Positions 9,073-15,789 of a stretch of DNA of 64,000 bases are shown here, piece by piece. This DNA is from Microbacterium amylolyticum (lineage in GTDB: Bacteria; Actinomycetota; Actinomycetes; Actinomycetales; Microbacteriaceae), in NCBI RefSeq assembly GCF_011046975.1, contig NZ_CP049253.1, positions 1,674,001-1,738,000 on the forward strand. Reading direction: 5' to 3'. Under the pieces are notes generated by a model. The model was given only the letters and a program-made list of their open reading frames with translations, was not told where the DNA came from and ran no database searches. Within the stretch, counting starts at the first letter, position 1. Every line of letters starts with the position of its first letter. Made by a program: the position numbers and the translations under genes.

Positions 9073-9564
9073 ATGACTGAGAACAGCGGACCGGCGATCG
9101 ACCGGTCCATCTACGTGATGCCGATGTTCGTGAACTTCGTGGTCAGTGACTTCACTGTGTCGGAGAATATCTACGCGGCTGCGGGGTTCGTGACTCTCGC
9201 GACGGTCCCTGGCCCGGGTGGCGAGCCTGCGTTAGTGCATCTGCGCAGGGAGAGGAACCAGGACATCCTCATGACCCAAGGTGCAGCGGTGCGCGGATCG
9301 GTGTCGGCGTCGTTCGCGGCGGGGAAAGTTGATCTGGGGGAAGTCGCTGAACGTCTTCGGTCGTCGGGCGCGGAAGTCACGGGGCCGGTCGATACGGCGT
9401 GGTTCACGACCGACGTCACCTTCACGGATCGCGATGGGAACACGGTCACGTTGACTGTGCCCCGTATGGCGGATCAGGCCGCGGCGCGCGAATGGGCGAG
9501 CGCTCAGATCACGGGGGACTTCGAGGTCCCTGGGGCCACGCCTGTGATCGGGAACGAGCGCTGA
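9073..9564 (+). CDS. VOC-superfamily (glyoxalase/bleomycin-resistance fold) protein, IS passenger
   Basis: A 163-residue protein with a glyoxalase/VOC-like pattern: MFVNFVVSDFTVSENIYAAAGF at the start of a beta-alpha-beta module, and DVTFTDRDGNTVTLTVPRM near the end, the usual final strand with an aspartate-glycine-asparagine turn. VOC proteins bind or modify small molecules, and several confer drug or metal tolerance; the ligand here is unknown. It is followed after 10 bases by the TipA-like regulator, so the two form an inducible operon. ATG 9061 in the same frame is an alternative start; I prefer 9073 from the predicted promoter position. Confidence 0.75.
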   Translation: MTENSGPAIDRSIYVMPMFVNFVVSDFTVSENIYAAAGFVTLATVPGPGGEPALVHLRRERNQDILMTQGAAVRGSVSASFAAGKVDLGEVAERLRSSGAEVTGPVDTAWFTTDVTFTDRDGNTVTLTVPRMADQAAAREWASAQITGDFEVPGATPVIGNER

Positions 9565-11333
9565 GGAGAGCACGATGACGGAGTGGCCGATCAGAGACCT
9601 CGCCAAGGCGACTGGCCTTACTAGCCGGACGCTCCGACACTACGAGCAGATTGGCCTTCTCCGCCCCTCACGGGTGGCCGGCAATGGCTACCGCTTCTAC
9701 GGAGAGGGCGAGATCTCGCGCCTCTACCGAATCCTGTCGCTACGTGCGCTCGAGCTCCCGCTTGCCACGATCCAACTCGCGCTCGATGACCACACATCGC
9801 TCGCTGACGCGATCGAGACCCATCTGACGCTTCTAGAAGAGCGCAGAGACCGAACCAACCAGCAGATCACCATCGTCCGCCACACGCTCGACGCGGTGAG
9901 GAAAGGCCAAGCAATGCCCATTGAAGAAGTGTTCGCCGGAGTCGATCAGAGCCAGTACGAGGCCGAGGTGCGCACCCGCTGGGGAGATGCGGCGTGGGAA
10001 CGTACCGCGAAGCGTCGCGCCGATATGACCGAGGAACAGCGCGACGAAGACGACAAGGAGAGCCTCGACGTCAATGCGGCGCTTCGGGCCGCAGCCGAGG
10101 CCGACGAAGACCCCAGCAGCGCACGCTTCCAGGATTTGATCGCGGAGCACCACCGGTGGGTTACTGCCTACTGGGGAGGAAAGGCACCCGACCGCGAGGC
10201 CTACACCGGGCTCTCCGAGCTGTATGTCGCCGATGCTCGTTTTGCCGCGACCTATGGTGGAGAGCACAACGCAGCAACGATCCGAGAAGCGATGCGGATC
10301 TGGATCAGAACCAACCTCGGATGAGGACTGGGCGATGGTTCACCGCAACGCTCCGCTGACGCCGGAGGGACGCCGTCGACTCGTTGAGCGCTGCCGAACC
10401 CGCCCGATCGCGCACGTCGCGGCCGAGATGGGCATCTCTCGCGCGACAGCATCGAAGTGGGTGAACCGCCAAGCACGCTATGGCGAACTCGGCCTCGACG
10501 ATCGCTCGTCCGCCCCTGCGCGGCAACCCACAGCGACACCAGGTCGGATCGTGAAGAAGATCGAGGCGATGAGGCGCGATCAGAAATGGTCCGCCTCGCG
10601 GATCGCCTTCGAGCTCCAACAGGGCGGCACCCCGGTCAGCCGCCGAACGATCACTCGATTGCTCGGACAGCTCGGCCTGAGCCACCGGAAGTTCATCGAC
10701 CCGAACGGCGACACGAACCGCGAGCCGCAGACGATCATCGCCGAGCGGCCAGGCCACATGGTCCATATCGACGTGAAGAAGACCGGCCGCATCCCCGACG
10801 GTGGTGGATGGCGCGTTCACGGCAAGGGCAGCGCAGAGGACAAGGCAGTCGCAAGAGCGAAGAAGCGCGGCGCGAAGACTGGCTACGTCTACCTGCACTC
10901 AGCGATCGACGGATACTCTCGGCTCGCCTACACCGAAGCGTTGCAGGACGAGAAGGCCGCGACCGCAGTCGAGTTCCTCGACCGCGCACGAGCATGGTTC
11001 GCCGCTCACGGCATCACCCGGATCGAGCGGATCGTGACCGATAACGGCTCGTGCTACCGCGCGCATGCCTTCACCGACGCGAGGGGCGAGAGTCGACACC
11101 AGCGAATCACCCCCTACACGCCACGCCACAACGGCAAGATCGAGCGCTACAACCGGATCCTCGCCGAAGAGTTCCTCTACGCCCGCGTCTGGCGATCAGA
11201 AGTCGAGCGATCAGCCGCGCTCAAGATCTGGAACCAGCACTACAACTACCACCGACCTCACGGCGCACACGGCAAGCAGCCACCGGCATCCGCTACACCG
11301 TCACGCGTCAACAACGTCCTGGCCTCATACACC
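9083..11333 (+). repeat. Long direct repeat, unit 1 (partner 60045-62295)
   Basis: 2,251 bases shared with 60045-62295 in the same orientation at an offset of 50,962. All translated frames compared, sense and antisense, are identical, so divergence is nil or close to nil. Repeats of this length and identity are good substrates for homologous recombination that would excise the whole biosynthetic cluster as a circle of about 51 kb. Confidence 0.92.
9575..10324 (+). CDS. MerR-family regulator with TipAS-like ligand-binding domain (copy 1)
   Basis: A 249-residue protein. Residues 1-75 form a MerR winged helix (IRDLAKATGLTSRTLRHYEQIGLL). A coiled coil follows (about 80-115, HLTLLEERRDRTNQQITIV). 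A C-terminal TipAS-type domain covers about 150-249, with HHRWVTAYW, YTGLSELYVADARFAATYG and the terminal AIRIW-like helix. TipA proteins capture antibiotics such as thiopeptides and then activate transcription from promoters with 19-bp spacers. Here it probably senses a small molecule and activates its own VOC-merR operon. A GGAGAG ribosome-binding site precedes the ATG. Confidence 0.85.
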   Translation: MTEWPIRDLAKATGLTSRTLRHYEQIGLLRPSRVAGNGYRFYGEGEISRLYRILSLRALELPLATIQLALDDHTSLADAIETHLTLLEERRDRTNQQITIVRHTLDAVRKGQAMPIEEVFAGVDQSQYEAEVRTRWGDAAWERTAKRRADMTEEQRDEDDKESLDVNAALRAAAEADEDPSSARFQDLIAEHHRWVTAYWGGKAPDREAYTGLSELYVADARFAATYGGEHNAATIREAMRIWIRTNLG

Positions 11334-11342
11334 GGCTGTTAA
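10335..11342 (+). CDS. IS481-family DDE transposase (copy 1)
   Basis: A 335-residue transposase starting at ATG 10335 (MVHRNAPLTPEGRRRLVERC), 10 bases after the merR stop. The N-terminal helix-turn-helix reads HVAAEMGISRATASKWVNR. The DDE catalytic core shows D in HIDVKKTGRIPD, D in ERIVTDNGSCYRA and E in GKIERYNRILAEEF. The reading frame runs two codons past the IS end into the flanking tRNA-Asn fragment and stops at the TAA formed by its anticodon loop. The C-terminus therefore differs by two residues (GC) from copy 2. Confidence 0.93.
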   Translation: MVHRNAPLTPEGRRRLVERCRTRPIAHVAAEMGISRATASKWVNRQARYGELGLDDRSSAPARQPTATPGRIVKKIEAMRRDQKWSASRIAFELQQGGTPVSRRTITRLLGQLGLSHRKFIDPNGDTNREPQTIIAERPGHMVHIDVKKTGRIPDGGGWRVHGKGSAEDKAVARAKKRGAKTGYVYLHSAIDGYSRLAYTEALQDEKAATAVEFLDRARAWFAAHGITRIERIVTDNGSCYRAHAFTDARGESRHQRITPYTPRHNGKIERYNRILAEEFLYARVWRSEVERSAALKIWNQHYNYHRPHGAHGKQPPASATPSRVNNVLASYTGC

Positions 11343-11380
11343 CCGGCAGGTTGTTGGTTCGAATCCAACTCGGGGAGCCA
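11332..11380 (+). pseudogene. tRNA-Asn(GTT) 3' fragment
   Basis: The sequence directly after the IS481 right end contains CCGG-CTGTTAA-CCGG, the anticodon stem and loop of tRNA-Asn with anticodon GTT. A variable region follows, then the T arm GTTGG-TTCGAAT-CCAAC, the acceptor strand TCGGGGA, discriminator G and encoded CCA. The 5' half (acceptor strand, D arm and base 27) is absent, and I find it at neither IS copy. It cannot give a functional tRNA. The retained part, anticodon loop to CCA, is exactly the stretch integrases of actinobacterial elements often use as attachment site, so it may be an old att site. Confidence 0.82.
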
Positions 11381-11386
11381 AGTAAG

Positions 11387-11425
11387 AAGGCGCCGATCTC
11401 GGAGAATCGAGATCGGCGCCTTCCT
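11387..11425 (+). terminator. Rho-independent terminator behind the tRNA-Asn fragment
   Basis: A perfect 14-bp stem, AAGGCGCCGATCTC with its complement, around an 8-base loop, followed by a short pyrimidine tract (CCTTC). It lies six bases after the tRNA CCA and was presumably its native terminator. It now sits between the transposase and the convergent histidine kinase gene and could stop transcription from both sides. Confidence 0.8.
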
Positions 11426-12574
11426 TCATATGAGCGGAATCGTGGCCGTGGCTACCCACTCCTTCTCATGCGCCTGCGACGAGAACTGGCCTCCCATGAG
11501 GGTGACCCGTTCGTTCAGCCGAACCGTTCCGTATCCACCCGAGGGAATGTTTCGTGAGATCGGGCGCCCCAGTGTATTGCGAATCTCCAGGCTGATGGCC
11601 TCCGAGTCGGCGACGACACGGATGGAGACGCACCCTGGGTCGGAGTGTTTCATGACATTGGTCGTGCTCTCTCGGAGCACGCGCGATAGCGTCACGTCGA
11701 TGAGCCGGGGGAGCGGGTGCTCGAAACAGATGTCGGTCTGCACGCGGTGTCCGGCTGTCCGCAGTGCCAGAGCCGTCGACTCCACGGTGTCCTGCAACCC
11801 GTCTGCGCGCGTCGACGGCTGTTCCATCTCTTCACGTGCGATGAGCCTGCGCAGATCGTGCAGTGCGCGGCGGGCGGAGTCTCCGATCTCCTGCTGCGTC
11901 TGTGCTCTGAGAACCGGGTCGGTTTCATGATCCATGACCCGCGCCTGCATGGCGATTGCTGTCAGGTCATGCGCAATGACGTCATGCAATTCATCTGCGA
12001 GCATCAGACGCTCTTCACGGCGAGCGTCGCGAAACGCCGCCGCCTGTGTCTCCAGATGGATGTTGAACGTATGCTCGCGGCTGCGCACTGTGCGCAGGAC
12101 AAGCCCGAACGATCCAGCCGCGGCCGCAATCAGTAACCCAAGCGCGACCATGGGAGGGTCGGCAGAGCTCTGATTGAGCGTGACGCCTGCCGCCGACACC
12201 ATGAGCAGGACGGAGAACATCATCATCAGCAGAGGCGACCCCAAACGGGTGACGGCCCCCGTCGCAATCGCGAGTGCAGAAAAAGCCTCCCCCGACACAT
12301 CGAGAGGGAAAGAGGCCGCCATGGCCACGGCGAACAATGCGATCGCCAGCGTCGGGGAGAAGAAGAACGTGAGAAAGAGGACCGTGAGGAGGCGGTCGAA
12401 GACGGCCTGAGTGAGGGTGACTTCAGGGTCAGAGCTGATCATGACGCCACCGACCACCAGCACGGCGAACAGTGTCAGAACAGACGTGACGCCTTCGGCC
12501 CTGTTGAGCGGTGGGGCGGAATCGAGTCGGAGGACCTCAGCGAACCGCTCGATCGCGGACCGAATGTGGCTCAT
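11426..12574 (-). CDS. NarL-type sensor histidine kinase
   Basis: A 382-residue membrane kinase. The first 160 residues contain about five hydrophobic segments with short loops. A linker helix follows, then the HisKA_3 dimerisation motif ADELHDVIAHDL (phospho-accepting histidine near residue 197). The HATPase domain has an N box (RESTTNVMKHS) and a G box (GGYGTVRLNERV). No large extracellular sensor is present, so it may sense a membrane-associated signal. It is divergent from the response regulator at 12804, with which it should form a two-component pair. Placement at the cluster edge suggests regulation of the biosynthetic or export genes, but this is inference. Confidence 0.9.
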   Translation of the reverse strand: MSHIRSAIERFAEVLRLDSAPPLNRAEGVTSVLTLFAVLVVGGVMISSDPEVTLTQAVFDRLLTVLFLTFFFSPTLAIALFAVAMAASFPLDVSGEAFSALAIATGAVTRLGSPLLMMMFSVLLMVSAAGVTLNQSSADPPMVALGLLIAAAAGSFGLVLRTVRSREHTFNIHLETQAAAFRDARREERLMLADELHDVIAHDLTAIAMQARVMDHETDPVLRAQTQQEIGDSARRALHDLRRLIAREEMEQPSTRADGLQDTVESTALALRTAGHRVQTDICFEHPLPRLIDVTLSRVLRESTTNVMKHSDPGCVSIRVVADSEAISLEIRNTLGRPISRNIPSGGYGTVRLNERVTLMGGQFSSQAHEKEWVATATIPLI

Positions 12575-12592
12575 ACGGTCCAGTATCGCCGA

Positions 12593-12676
12593 TCAGGAGC
12601 AGACACGAATCAAGCGGCAGAACTCAGCCCATGGCCCGGCGGCGGGGATGATGACAGCAAGGAGAAGCGACGACAT
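12593..12676 (-). CDS. Possible small ORF upstream of the histidine kinase (27 aa)
   Basis: ATG 12676 is preceded by AGAAAGG at a good Shine-Dalgarno distance (6 bases) and opens a 27-codon frame ending 18 bases before the kinase start. The peptide begins MSSLLLAVIIPAAGPW (hydrophobic) and ends in a short Cys/Arg-containing tail. The kinase ATG itself has no clear ribosome-binding site. The ORF could be a leader for translational coupling, a small membrane peptide, or chance. No family recognised. Confidence 0.3.
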   Translation of the reverse strand: MSSLLLAVIIPAAGPWAEFCRLIRVCS

Positions 12677-12755
12677 GTCGGGCCTTTCTGTAGATGCGGA
12701 GGGTAAGCACTTTCATCATGCAGGGAATCGGAGGCGTGCCACCATCGTACTTTTG

Positions 12756-12767
12756 GGTAGAACTACC
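12756..12767. promoter_or_regulatory. Candidate response-regulator operator (GGTAG-N2-CTACC)
   Basis: A perfect 5+5 bp inverted repeat with a 2-base centre, located 37 bases before the response-regulator start in the divergent spacer. NarL-family regulators often bind short dyads of this size in their own promoters. It is the clearest dyad I saw in this spacer. Function is inferred from position only. Confidence 0.35.
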
Positions 12768-12803
12768 TCATGCGAATGAAGGAGCGATTGATAAGCTGAA
12801 AAT

Positions 12804-13463
12804 ATGCGGGAGATCAGTGTGGTTGTCGTCGATGACGACAAACTTGTACGACGTTCATTAGCCACTTTCTTCCGCGCCGTAGAGGACATCACGCTCGTGG
12901 GCGAGGCCGCCGACGGGGTCGAAGGGCTCGAAGTTGCTCGTGCGACCAAGCCTGACGTCGTGATGCTCGATCTTCATATGCCGCGAATGGGTGGTATCGA
13001 GGCCGCGACAGCTATTCGAGCTGAGCTGCCCGATACGGGTGTGCTCGCCATCACGACGTTCGGAACCGCCGATGTCGTGGTTCCCATGATCAGGGCCGGT
13101 GCGTCCGGTTATCTGCTGAAAGACTCGGAACCGGAAGACATCATCGCCGCCGTTCGTCGCGTGCACGCGGGCGAAGGTGCATTGTCTCCGGCTGTCACGG
13201 GACGCCTGATCGAAACGATCCAGGATGCGCAGCCGGTCTCTCACGTCGAACTGTCACCGGATCAAGTTCTCTCTGACCGTGAGCGTGACGTCCTCGACCA
13301 GTTGGCCCTAGGGCGCTCGAACGGAGAGATTGCGCGCGCGCTCCACGTTTCTGAGAGCACCGTGAAGACGCATCTACGCAGCATCATGGTGAAGTGGGGT
13401 GCGCGCGACCGCGTGCAGATCTTGATCCGCGCTGCGCGTGCTGGGCTCGTGCTCCTCAGCTGA
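12804..13463 (+). CDS. NarL/FixJ-family response regulator
   Basis: A 219-residue regulator. The receiver domain covers residues 1-120, with acidic residues DDD at 10-12, phospho-acceptor Asp near residue 56 in VVMLDLHMPRMGG, and the conserved Lys in GYLLKDS. The LuxR-type helix-turn-helix (LSDRERDVLDQLALGRSNGEIARALHV, then SESTVKTHLRSI) occupies residues 150-215. It pairs with the divergent histidine kinase. The start lacks a strong Shine-Dalgarno sequence; the only AAGGAG lies about 20 bases upstream of the ATG. Confidence 0.93.
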   Translation: MREISVVVVDDDKLVRRSLATFFRAVEDITLVGEAADGVEGLEVARATKPDVVMLDLHMPRMGGIEAATAIRAELPDTGVLAITTFGTADVVVPMIRAGASGYLLKDSEPEDIIAAVRRVHAGEGALSPAVTGRLIETIQDAQPVSHVELSPDQVLSDRERDVLDQLALGRSNGEIARALHVSESTVKTHLRSIMVKWGARDRVQILIRAARAGLVLLS

Positions 13464-13566
13464 CGTGGCTGTCTGATCGGGCGCGGCCAAGTCGTCCGAA
13501 AGTACGGCGAGTTCTTCTCCTTGGGGAGGATGTTGACGACTGGACGCCTGTGTCAGAGTCAGAGAC

Positions 13567-14463
13567 ATGCAGCACGAACCCTCCGCCAGCACCCACGTCG
13601 CCGTCATCGGCATCGGCGAGATGGGGCTGGGGATCGCACTCCTGTTGGCTTCCTCAGGACACGAGGTCATCGCCTTTGAGAAAGACCCCGTCCGGCGCGC
13701 AGCGCTGCCGCACGAGTTCAAACGACAGCTTCGCCGGCAGCGCATGCTCGCTGGCGAATCAGGTGTCCCGCAGGCTGATCTCATCGGCCGCATCCGTGTG
13801 CCTGATGAAGTCGAGGCGGTGCGCGACGCCGACTGGATCATCGACTGCATCGTCGAGAACGAGGATGCGAAGATCGCCCTCGCCGACGCACTGAGCGACA
13901 TCGTTCGGCCGGACGCGGTCATCGCCGTAAACACGAGTTGCGTGCCCATCACACGTCTGGCAGCCCGCGCTACAGACCCGACACGCGTGATCGGGATGCA
14001 CTTCATGAACCCGGTCGCCTCGATTGACGCGGTCGAAGTTATTCCAGCCGTACAGACCTCGGTCGACACAGAAGAGCAGGCCGCTGCGTTTCTTACCTCG
14101 CTCGGAAAGAACGCGCTGTTTGTCAGTGACAGTCCCGGGTTCGTGTCGAACCGGCTGTCGCACCTGCTCATGAACGAGGCGGCGATGCTCGTGAGCGAGG
14201 GGGTCGCAGAGCCCGGGCGCATCGACAGCATCTTCCGCGATGGCTATGGGCACCGGATGGGACCGCTGGAAACGGCCGATCTGATCGGACTCGACACCGT
14301 CGTGAACTCGCTTGATGTTCTGTTCGCCGAGTTCAAAGACACGAAGTTTCGGTGCTCGCCCTATCTGCGCCGACTCGTCGACGCGGGGTATCTCGGGCGC
14401 AAATCTGGCCGCGGTTTTTACGACTACAGCAGTAAGACGACTACGAAGGTGGCTTCCGCATGA
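13567..14463 (+). CDS. 3-hydroxyacyl-CoA dehydrogenase-like enzyme (FkbK/ZmaG type) for hydroxymalonyl-ACP
   Basis: A 298-residue dehydrogenase. The N-terminal NAD-binding motif is GIGEMGLGIALLLASSGHEV. The family signature HFMNPVASIDAVEVI follows, and a C-terminal helical domain completes the usual fold. In methoxymalonyl-ACP (fkbG-K) and hydroxymalonyl-ACP (zwittermicin zma) pathways this enzyme oxidises the ACP-bound glyceryl group. It starts the biosynthetic operon, about 100 bases after the response regulator, and its stop overlaps the next gene (ATGA). TTGACG at 13533-13538 might be a promoter -35 element, but no convincing -10 follows. Confidence 0.87.
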   Translation: MQHEPSASTHVAVIGIGEMGLGIALLLASSGHEVIAFEKDPVRRAALPHEFKRQLRRQRMLAGESGVPQADLIGRIRVPDEVEAVRDADWIIDCIVENEDAKIALADALSDIVRPDAVIAVNTSCVPITRLAARATDPTRVIGMHFMNPVASIDAVEVIPAVQTSVDTEEQAAAFLTSLGKNALFVSDSPGFVSNRLSHLLMNEAAMLVSEGVAEPGRIDSIFRDGYGHRMGPLETADLIGLDTVVNSLDVLFAEFKDTKFRCSPYLRRLVDAGYLGRKSGRGFYDYSSKTTTKVASA

Positions 14464-15515
14464 CGAATTCGATGACGCTTCCTGCCGTCTCAGCCGTCGC
14501 CAAATGCGTCGTCTGGGACTTGGACGACACCCTGTGGACGGGAACCCTTTCCGCTGGCGATGACCTTGTGCTGCGCGACGGCGTGCGCGAGATCGTCATG
14601 GCCCTCGATGAGCGCGGAATCCTGCAGTCGATCGCAAGCAAGAACAACCATGACGACGCTTGGGCGCAGGTGGTCGCGTTCAGTCTCGACGAGTACTTTC
14701 TGGAGCCGCAGATCAACTGGGGCCCGAAGTCGGCATCGGTAAAGCGGCTCAGCGAGCTTCTCAGCATCGGGATCGACACCCTTGTGTTCGTCGACGATCG
14801 CGCCATGGAGCGCGACGAGGTGGCGTTCGCGCACCCGAGCGTCGAGACCGTCGACTCGGCAGACCTCAGCGTGTTGTTGGCGATGCCTCGGCTGAGTCCA
14901 GAGGTCGTGACAGAAGATGCCCGACGTCGTCGCTCGATGTATGTCGCTAACCGTCAGCGCACGCAGGACGAAGAGACCCACGCCGGGCCGCACGATGATT
15001 TTCTGCGCACCTTGGATCTCACGTTCGACATCGCGCACGCCACAGCAGACGACCTCGACAGGGCCGAAGAGCTCACATTCCGCACGAATCAGCTCAACTC
15101 GACGGGAATCCACTACTCGCGCGCAGATCTCGAACAGCTGCTTGAGAGCGATGAACATGACGTGTGGGTGTGTGAGCTCGATGACCGTTACGGCTCGTAC
15201 GGCAAGATCGGCCTCGCGCTGGTACATCGGACATCGAGCACCTGGACCATCAAGCTGCTGTTGATGTCATGCCGCACGCTCTCGACGGGTGCTGGCACGG
15301 TGTTGCTGAACTTTCTTATTCGGCGAGCAGCGGCGCATGAGGTCGCGCTGCACGCGGACTTCCGCCGGACGGACCGAAACCGTCAGATGCTGCTCACGTA
15401 TCGCTTCGCCGGGTTTGTGCAGCAGACCGATTCCGACCTCGAGACATTCGAGTGGGATGGCGACGAGCTGCCCACATACCCCGACTACATCAAGGTGACC
15501 ACAGATGAGCATTGA
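14460..15515 (+). CDS. FkbH-like HAD-IIIC glyceryl transferase/phosphatase
   Basis: A 351-residue FkbH-type protein. The N-terminal HAD domain carries the nucleophile motif VVWDLDDTLWTG near residue 20 and the later acidic VFVDDRAMERDEV. The C-terminal GNAT-like region covers about 180-345 (LTFRTNQLNSTG, KIGLALVHR, LMSCRTLSTGAGTVLLNFLI). Members load a glyceryl group from 1,3-bisphosphoglycerate onto a dedicated ACP and remove the phosphate. It lies in a four-gene set with its ACP and two dehydrogenases, which makes the assignment secure at pathway level. Confidence 0.92.
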   Translation: MTNSMTLPAVSAVAKCVVWDLDDTLWTGTLSAGDDLVLRDGVREIVMALDERGILQSIASKNNHDDAWAQVVAFSLDEYFLEPQINWGPKSASVKRLSELLSIGIDTLVFVDDRAMERDEVAFAHPSVETVDSADLSVLLAMPRLSPEVVTEDARRRRSMYVANRQRTQDEETHAGPHDDFLRTLDLTFDIAHATADDLDRAEELTFRTNQLNSTGIHYSRADLEQLLESDEHDVWVCELDDRYGSYGKIGLALVHRTSSTWTIKLLLMSCRTLSTGAGTVLLNFLIRRAAAHEVALHADFRRTDRNRQMLLTYRFAGFVQQTDSDLETFEWDGDELPTYPDYIKVTTDEH

Positions 15516-15789
15516 CCAGATCAGCACCGACAGCAGCCACGTCGCCGCATCGATCCGCGACTACATGACCAGCGGAATGAGCTCACCGTCAGCGCAGGCT
15601 CTCACTGATGACGACAACATCTTTGAACTTGGTTTCGTCACGTCGCTGTTCGCCATGCAGCTTCTGGACTTCGTCGAGGAAGAGTTCAGCGTTGAAATTC
15701 CTGATGATGAGATCACGCTGGCGAACTTCAGCAGCGTCGCACGTCTTACCGCGCTCGTGACGAGGTTGCGTGATGACCACGCTGCATGA
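15505..15789 (+). CDS. Discrete acyl carrier protein (FkbJ/ZmaD type)
   Basis: A 94-residue ACP. The phosphopantetheine serine lies in FELGFVTSLFAMQLLDFVEEEF, where TSL replaces the common DSL, as in FkbJ-like carriers. It should carry the glyceryl, then hydroxymalonyl-semialdehyde and hydroxymalonyl intermediates. The start overlaps the stop of the FkbH-like gene, and its own end overlaps the start of the acyl-CoA dehydrogenase gene, so all are translationally coupled. Confidence 0.92.
   Translation: MSIDQISTDSSHVAASIRDYMTSGMSSPSAQALTDDDNIFELGFVTSLFAMQLLDFVEEEFSVEIPDDEITLANFSSVARLTALVTRLRDDHAA

Larger units (their letters stand above)
8972..11331 (+). mobile_element. IS481-family element, copy 1, with passenger genes
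   Basis: The left end (from 8972) begins TGTTGCTGGCCATGAG and continues GTTGTTGACGC. The reverse complement of the right end (from 11331) begins TGTATGAGGCCAGGAC and continues GTTGTTGACGC. These are imperfect inverted repeats starting with TGT, as in the IS481 family. Between them lie a VOC protein gene, a TipA-like MerR gene and the transposase, all on the same strand. The element is about 2.36 kb against the usual 1.0-1.3 kb of the family, so the two extra genes are cargo. The right inner flank is a tRNA-Asn fragment. Confidence 0.75.

Noticed and set aside
10224..10334. Longer transposase start (372 codons)
   Set aside because: The extension lies inside the TipA-like merR gene; ATG 10335 follows its stop and starts a standard IS481 N-terminus.
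11332..11380. Functional tRNA-Asn gene
   Set aside because: No acceptor 5' strand or D arm precedes it; the sequence before is the IS481 right end.
13533..13561. Promoter TTGACG before the extender operon
   Set aside because: No acceptable -10 at 16-18 bases; reported only as a possibility in the gene entry.
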